This document shows, piece by piece, positions 57,919 to 64,000 of a stretch of 64,000 nt of DNA. Numbering within the stretch: position 1 is the first letter of the stretch; every line of letters starts with the position of its first letter. The position numbers were made by a program, and so were the translations under genes. Source of the stretch: Dichotomocladium elegans (taxonomy: Eukaryota; Mucoromycota; Mucoromycetes; Mucorales; Lichtheimiaceae); assembly GCA_025716815.1 (NCBI GenBank), contig JAIXMN010000022.1:186001-250000 (forward strand), in the 5' to 3' direction. The notes under the pieces were generated by a model, which saw only the letters and a program-made list of their open reading frames with translations, had not been told where the DNA came from and ran no database searches.

Positions 57919-60574
57919 TCACTCTGTAAAGAAACTCATCAATAGTTCGTCTCTCGCACCCGTCTCCTTGAGGTATTTGCGCATGCATTTGTTCCCTAAT
58001 AAATATTGCTCAGTGTTAATACATACAGCTTTGTCACCACATAAACAGGGTTATTACCATTGAGTGAGTCCCCTGCTAACGTAAAGAATGAATAGCCGAT
58101 TTGCCACCAGCTTAGTCGATCATTTTCGGAGCTGTGCACTTCTTCCTTCTCTTCCTTATCGGCCATCTCTCCAAACCGTATAATCGCGTCACCAACTCGA
58201 GTCAATCCGAGCTCCTTGACTGGCAACGCTTGGCAAATCAGCTTATACTCTTTAGCAGCATAAGCCTGGGCAAGTAGATCATCCAAAAGCCTCTCCTGTA
58301 TCGTTTTATCTGATATGTTCGCCAATACAGCGGTAGCCTTTTCAAAGTCATGCTTAACCAAGAATCTCCGGAACTGGACAGAACGAAGCTTGTCACCCTT
58401 TTTGCCGCCAACCGACATCGTCATTTTCTTCTCATTCAAGAATGTTTCGGTCATCTCATTTGCCAAGTCCTTCGCACCAAGTACTGCCAATGTATCGCAG
58501 ATGTCAATTGTCATATCAGGACGGGCGATTCTGCCAAATCGATGGTATGCTGATACACCGATATTGAATCGGGCATTTTCAGGCATGTCTACAGGATAGC
58601 CCTGCTGAAGCATCCTTTCGGTATCCTTGGTTTGCAACCAGCGCAGCGCGTCAAGTGTTCGCAGCAGCTCCCATGTCGATAGAAGAAGATCCTCGAACGA
58701 CGTATCTTTTCGGCCGTACACAGAATGGGCCAAAAGGACAAGAAGCGTCAACCCCATCTCGAAGCGTGACGCTATAATTTGAGATGTTGCAGATATGACA
58801 AGATCTTGGATAATAGGGCCAACCTCCACGCCGCGGTATTCCTTGCTCTCCACCATCAACCCCAACAGCTGAGCAATCATCTCCTTTTTGGGGGTACATG
58901 TCATGTCCAGAGCAAGGTTGAGGGTTTTGAGTTCGTCCTCGTAAAAGGCCTCAGGGGAACCCTTTCGGAAGCTTGCTCGTAATCGGCTTTCTAATATATC
59001 GCGAGCGCCTGCGTCCAGTTTAGAAGAAATCGTAGATAGCGAATTGAGTTCGCCTTTGCCCAATATACATTCGTTGGAAGACTTAATCTGCGATGCGTGC
59101 TTGATATTCTCGTAGATTAAGGTTTCAAGTGAATCATAATTACGTGCAGCTGCGATACCATCGGATGTTGCTATTAACAGTTGCGTATTATCCAGAAGAT
59201 GCATATCCAATGGGGCCGATATTCTGTGACCTGGAGCAGGAGAGATTTCTGAGCACATGGGTCGCAGTACGAGCGGAGATGTCGAGTCAGATTCAACACT
59301 TAAAGTCGTCAACGTAATCTGCTCCAAATGTTGCCAAGCCATCCAAAGCCTCAATGAACCATTCGAATGGGACGCAGTGAATTGGATCAACTTCCTATCT
59401 TTCTGCCGAGGAACCACTGCCACTTGCGAGAGTTTCATACTGTCAATGGATCCCTTTCGAGATTCTACATCGTAAATAGCAAAGAAAGGTGCCTCATTCG
59501 CGTCAACGTATACAATGATCCTCGATCCATCCGGAAGTAGTTGTACAAGGTAATTGTCAGTTACAGAGACTTGTGGCGTCGACAGTTCGTGCGCGATTGG
59601 CGGCTTCTCAAAGCTGCCAGGAAGCAGGCAAGTCATGTCCTGTTCCTCAGCACCCAAAAGGTTTCCTTCACCATCGAATCGCGGCAGCTCCACAAGCTTT
59701 CTCGTGATTGAAGATGTCGTGCCGTTCCACACCCATATGCACATCTGATGGTCTTGGCGAAGGCCAACTGTCGCCCTATTTTGCGACACTAAAGCTGATA
59801 CGCGTCCCTGAATATTTGATTCGTCTCCAGTACTTTCTGTCTTCCAGCGGATAGCTTTTCCAAGCAACCGCAGACAAAGAAGTGGCAAGAATGTGGTCGG
59901 CTGATGTAATTTGTATTCGCAGAATTTTTCATCTGCTTTACTTCGTAAGAGTCCAATTTTGTTTGATAGCGTGCTCATAGTCGTATAACAATAAACAATC
60001 CTAACATACCTTTGTGGATGATAATGACCCCATGTACAGTCGACGGCCCTTTATTCTGCTCGAGATCTTGCACGTGAGTGACAGTCCCATCGTCGTAACC
60101 GATAGTTGCAACCCCCCTTGAAGCAACAGACAGAGATATAGGTTTCCTGTGAGCTGAGCTCTCAAGTGGCATAATCAATACGTCTTCCTGAGAAAATGTG
60201 CCGGAAAAAATGTCCCTGAGACGATGGCGGATAATTTGCCCATCGAGCGTAAGAAGCCAGTAATGAAGTTCTTGATCCTCCTCGACAAAGCAAACGTGAG
60301 GTAAAATGGGAGTTGAATATGTAACGAGCACAGCTTCGCCTACTGTGCTTGCTGAGTTTTGCAGAGCCAGTTGCCGCAGTAGCATCGCTGTGTTTTCCTT
60401 GATTAGTTGAGCGTGGATTAAAGTGCTTTTGTGCCGATGGAGGATCAGCTTGGGAAATCTCGTTGTGATCGCGTCGTCTGACTCCAGAAAGGACGATCGT
60501 GGCTCATATTTGACGTCGTATTGCTGTAGATTTTTCTCTGTTGGTAATCCCGCGTAGACTAGCTCTGAACTCAT
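57919..60574 (-). CDS. Nup160/Nup120-like nucleoporin
   Basis: Exons 60010-60574, 58058-59932 and 57919-57995 give 838 aa. The N-terminal ~400 residues look like a WD-type propeller (DELHYWLL-like ELHYWLLTLDGQIIRH, GVATIGYDDGTVTHV, LVSQNRATVGLRQDHQMCIWVW); the rest is helical (FEDLLLSTWELLRTLDALRW, QFRRFLVKHDFEKATAVLANI, RLLDDLLAQAYAAKEYKLICQAL). This arrangement fits Nup160/Nup120 of the Y-shaped nuclear-pore complex; another Y-complex member such as Nup133 is possible. It is shorter than usual (about 1000-1400 aa). The last exon is 77 nt, ends in a clean stop (LKETGARDELLMSFFTE) and lies about 500 bp from a transposon remnant, so loss of a C-terminal part is possible. Introns are GT-AG, phase 1 and phase 1. 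Confidence 0.6.
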
Positions 60575-60988
60575 AGGTGAAATTGTGAAGAAAAGCGAGG
60601 GATTAGGAGAGGAACGAAACTGTCACAGACGCGCGTGGCTGCGAAAACGGAATGATCTCGGTCTGGCACCAATTTTTTTTTGCAGCAGCAGCACAGCAAC
60701 AGCAACTCGACCCCGCCTTAACAAAACCTTAGCACGTCGTTATCTAGCCATATCGCCTTGAACCTCATAGAAGGCCACAAGCCGTCTTTTGATCAGCTCT
60801 ATACACTATTTTCCCTTTTATGCCCCAACTTGCCATAGGATCGCGTACTATGTGGAGAGCTCGAAGAACCACCGGTATAATCACTGTTTGTTGTTCCAAG
60901 CATGCCCGCCCAAATAAAACAAGTGCAGAACGCATGAAAAATAGAACTAAACTGTGTCGCTAGCTCGGCAATTTCTTTGCGGGTTACA
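60575..60988. promoter_or_regulatory. Divergent promoter NUP-like / AFG3
   Basis: 414 bp between two start codons on opposite strands. A CAG/CAA-rich stretch lies at 60682-60705. No defined operator recognised. Confidence 0.5.
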
Positions 60989-63206
60989 ATGTGGAGAAAA
61001 ATCGTCCAGCCATCAGTTCGTCAAATACACAACCGCATTTCTCTTGCTCAATCTCGGAATTGGTACTTTGCAACACGACTATTCCAGTCCACCGAGCGAC
61101 CAAAAATCCCAAAGGGTTTTGAGAAGTTCTTTGAGAACGACCGTCCTCCAAGACCAAGCCCTCGTAGTAACAGTGGCAACAACAAAGATCCGAACCAACC
61201 ACCGCTACCACCTGGCGGCGGTGGCGGTAAGATTCCATGGTTGCCCGTCCTGGTCGGGACGAGCATTCTGTGGTATTTGACTATGCCAGGTGAAGGAGCG
61301 GGACCATCACGCGAGTTGACATGGCAGGATTTCAAGAAGGAATTGCTCGGTAAGTGTTTTTATATCGAGTCATTACAGCACCATCGCAAATCCTTTTTGC
61401 TCACCAAACATCTTAGATAAAGGATTGGTGGACAGACTGGTAGTAGTCAATGGGACAATAGTGCGGATCAGACTAAGGCCTGAGGCAAGTCATATGCTCG
61501 GAACGCATCCAACAGGCTACTACTTTAGTATTGGATCGGTGGATTCCTTTGAGCGCAAACTTGAAAGAGCCCAGGACGAGCTCAGTATCCCGTTGAATGA
61601 ACGCATCCCGGTGTCATACCATAACGAAGTTCCGCTTTTCGAGGCTTTGATCCAAATCGCGCCCACCATGATCTTTATTGGCTTCTTGATCTATTTTGGG
61701 CGCAATGCAGCCAGAACGGCTCAAGGTGGGCCAGGCGGTATCTTTGGCATTGGGAAAAGTCGAGCAAAGATGTTCAATCAAGAAACAGACGTCAAGGTCA
61801 CGTTCAAGGACGTAGCAGGAGCTGATGAGGCAAAAGAGGAGGTCATGGAATTCGTCAAATTCCTGAAGCATCCTGCGGCATACGAACGGCTTGGCGCCAC
61901 TATCCCAAAGGGCGCAATCTTATCCGGACCGCCTGGCACAGGCAAAACCCTGCTGGCAAAGGCAACCGCTGGTGAGGCAGGCGTGCCCTTCTTCAGCGTA
62001 TCTGGCTCCGAGTTTCTCGAGATGTTTGTTGGTGTTGGCCCATCTCGTGTGCGCGACCTTTTCTCGACGGCGAAAAAGAACGCTCCGTGCATGATCTTCA
62101 TCGATGAAATTGATGCGATAGGAAAGGCGCGAGGTAAGGGCGGGCAGTTCGGCGGCAATGACGAGCGAGAGAGTACGTTGAATCAGCTACTGGTCGAGAT
62201 GGATGGCTTTGGTACACATGAGCACGTGGTGGTGCTCGCGGGTACGAACCGTCCTGACGTGCTTGACCCGGCTCTCCTGCGGCCTGGCCGTTTCGACCGC
62301 CATATTACCATAGACCGACCGGACATTAAAGGACGTGTGCAGATATTTAATGTCCATCTACGGAACATCAAGGTTGAGTCGGACCATTTGCACCAGCTAG
62401 TAGAAAAACTCGCTGCATTGACGCCCGGGTTTGCGGGTGCAGACATCCACAACGTATGCAATGAGGCAGCATTGATTGCAGCACGAGATCGAAAGGATGC
62501 CGTTACGGAAATTGATTTTGAGCGAGCGATAGAGCGTGTCATTGCAGGCATAGAGAAAAAGTCGCGCGTTCTATCTCCAGAGGAAAGAAAAACCGTTGCT
62601 TACCATGAAGCTGGTCACGCCATTGCTGGATGGTTCTTGGAATACGCTGACCCGCTCCTCAAAGTGTCGATCATCCCACGAGGATCGGCTGCGCTGGGCT
62701 ACGCACAGTATGTGCCGAAAGATCAGTATTTGTATTCTACAAAGCAACTCCTAGACCAGATGTGCATGGCACTCGGTGGACGTGTCTCAGAAGAACTCTT
62801 CTTCGACAGCATCACGACAGGCGCTCAAAACGACCTGCAAAAGGTGACCAAGATGGCATATGCTCAGGTGGGTATGTATGGCATGAACGACAGAGTGGGC
62901 CCGCTCTCCTACGGTGATCCGAGCGAAGAGCAGCGGTTCCAGAAGCCCTTTTCTGAGGCTACGGGCGAAATGATCGACGGCGAAGTGCGCAAGTTGGTTG
63001 CCATGGCCCACGAGCGGACCACCCTTCTTCTTACCGAGAAAAGGAACGAAATTACCAAAGTGGCTGAGTTGCTTCTCGCAAAGGAGGTCATTAGTCGGGA
63101 CGACATGGAGCGGCTTCTTGGAAAACGGCCCTTCCCGGATCGCCTTCCACATATAACTCCTGACAAAGACGAGAAGAATGATCCATCGTCAGAAGATAAT
63201 CTTTGA
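60989..63206 (+). CDS. AFG3: Mitochondrial m-AAA protease subunit AFG3/YTA10
   Basis: Exons 60989-61349 and 61417-63206 give 716 aa. A basic presequence ([18 protein letters not shown]) leads into a Pro/Gly-rich linker, a first membrane helix ([16 protein letters not shown]), an intermembrane-space domain and a second helix ([12 protein letters not shown]). The AAA module has Walker A GPPGTGKT, Walker [12 protein letters not shown] and the second region of homology [19 protein letters not shown]. The zinc protease motif HEAGH ([12 protein letters not shown]) is intact. The enzyme degrades and matures inner-membrane proteins from the matrix side; the C-terminus fits the Yta10/AFG3 branch rather than i-AAA. 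One GT-AG intron, phase 1. Confidence 0.96.
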
Positions 63207-64000
63207 AAGAGAACTTTTTTTTGTTCTCTGTCTAATTCTAATTACAAAAAAAAAAAAAACTCTGCAAAGCATCAACTACATCTCAATCGTCAATCTTAAT
63301 GACGATAGCGTATCACAAAACATCTAGCAGCAATCCAATTGGATCCACGATAACTGTGCCGGAACGTTCATTTGAGTATGTATGAACGATAGAACATATA
63401 TACTGTAATTTGGCCGACCCATGTCTATAGATGCTGTCTTAATCGGTCGACCTCTTCATATACGGATTTACGTGATCCAATTCCAACGATTACTGGTCAG
63501 ATATGGGATCTCGCGTGTTCAGCATCCATAAAACATAGTTAGTGAAGATACGACAATAAAAATAGGTTTTGGACAAGAGGAAATAGAATTAATCAGATTT
63601 TAGTGTTTTCTCCCCTCTACAGGGCTTGCATTCTGTAGCATGCAGCCTTTATGATTCTTTATTTTATCTTTACCATTGGTAGCGCCTTGTCGCAAATGAG
63701 GAAGTATCTTTGTAGATGTGTTCCCATGCATATCACTGATCAAAGTGACACGGGTGTGCACATCTTTTATGTGAGGTTTGGACGTATTTATACATTCAAG
63801 GCTTGCTAGGAGCTGTATGAAATTCCAAGATAATATCTCAATAGATCAGTCCCCCCCCAACAAAGCGGGTTTGGAATGCTTATTCAATTACTACAACAAC
63901 AGGCATGACAATATATAAGACGACACTGGTGGTATTGTCAAGGAATATAGAAATCAGAGGGATGTCCGCACCGTTATCATGTAATGCCATGACTATATTG
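63207..64000. other. AFG3 3' flank, no gene supported
   Basis: 794 bp with a poly-A run at 63245-63258. A minus-strand stretch at 63427-63480 reads GIGSRKSVYEEVDRLRQHL to a stop behind a possible acceptor and could be the last exon of a gene beyond the right edge, but no upstream exon was found. Confidence 0.4.

Noticed and set aside
63427..63501. Possible terminal exon (GIGSRKSVYEEVDRLRQHL) of a minus-strand gene entering from the right
   Set aside because: No upstream exon with a compatible frame within the remaining 500 bp; too short to support alone.

Overview
This is nuclear DNA of a filamentous, early-diverging fungus, most likely Mucoromycota (Mucorales-like). The inference rests on compact multi-exon genes with short introns (about 50-110 bp), a carotenoid cleavage oxygenase, a METTL4-type adenine methyltransferase, and decayed Tc1-like DDE transposons of a type I associate with Mucorales. 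Species cannot be told from the sequence. I rebuilt about 61 complete introns by hand from frame continuity and splice signals. At least 9 of them use GC-AG ends.

Layout. (1) 1-8.4 kb: start of VPS26 (retromer), then a branched-chain amino-acid block. ILV2 (acetolactate synthase) and ILV5 (ketol-acid reductoisomerase) diverge from a 756-bp shared promoter with two perfect TGAGTCA (Gcn4-type) sites. LEU2 (isopropylmalate dehydrogenase) follows ILV5. An EFM6-like lysine methyltransferase closes the block. (2) 8.4-23.8 kb: gene-poor DNA holding a large, nearly perfect inverted repeat (arms about 2.18 kb at 14840-17023 and 19347-21531, spacer 2.3 kb) and no recognisable gene. (3) 23.9-32.6 kb: F-box/WD40 protein, METTL4-like methyltransferase, ribosomal protein L9, HAL/NPR-like kinase, a small ACT-domain protein, and a carotenoid cleavage oxygenase with a long acidic N-terminus. 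(4) 32.6-54.9 kb: a decayed transposon fragment, a polytopic membrane protein, a single-pass membrane protein, KIN1/PAR-1 kinase with a KA1 tail, ABHD12-like lipase, a putatively N-myristoylated methyltransferase, a Gcn4/CPC1-type bZIP factor, two small membrane proteins, ribosomal protein S23 and a coiled-coil protein. (5) 55-64 kb: a degraded Tc1-like transposase, a Nup160/Nup120-like nucleoporin and the mitochondrial m-AAA protease AFG3/YTA10, followed by non-coding DNA.

The clearest functional link is between region 1 and the bZIP gene at 46.9-47.6 kb. Its basic region carries the Gcn4 signature RNTxAARRSR, and the ILV2/ILV5 promoter carries the site that family binds. ILV2 and ILV5 catalyse consecutive mitochondrial steps of valine/isoleucine synthesis and LEU2 acts in the leucine branch, so the block looks like a small co-regulated amino-acid cluster. 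The rest is ordinary housekeeping content. All exon coordinates come from reading frame, splice consensus and remembered family conservation; no alignment or transcript evidence was available.
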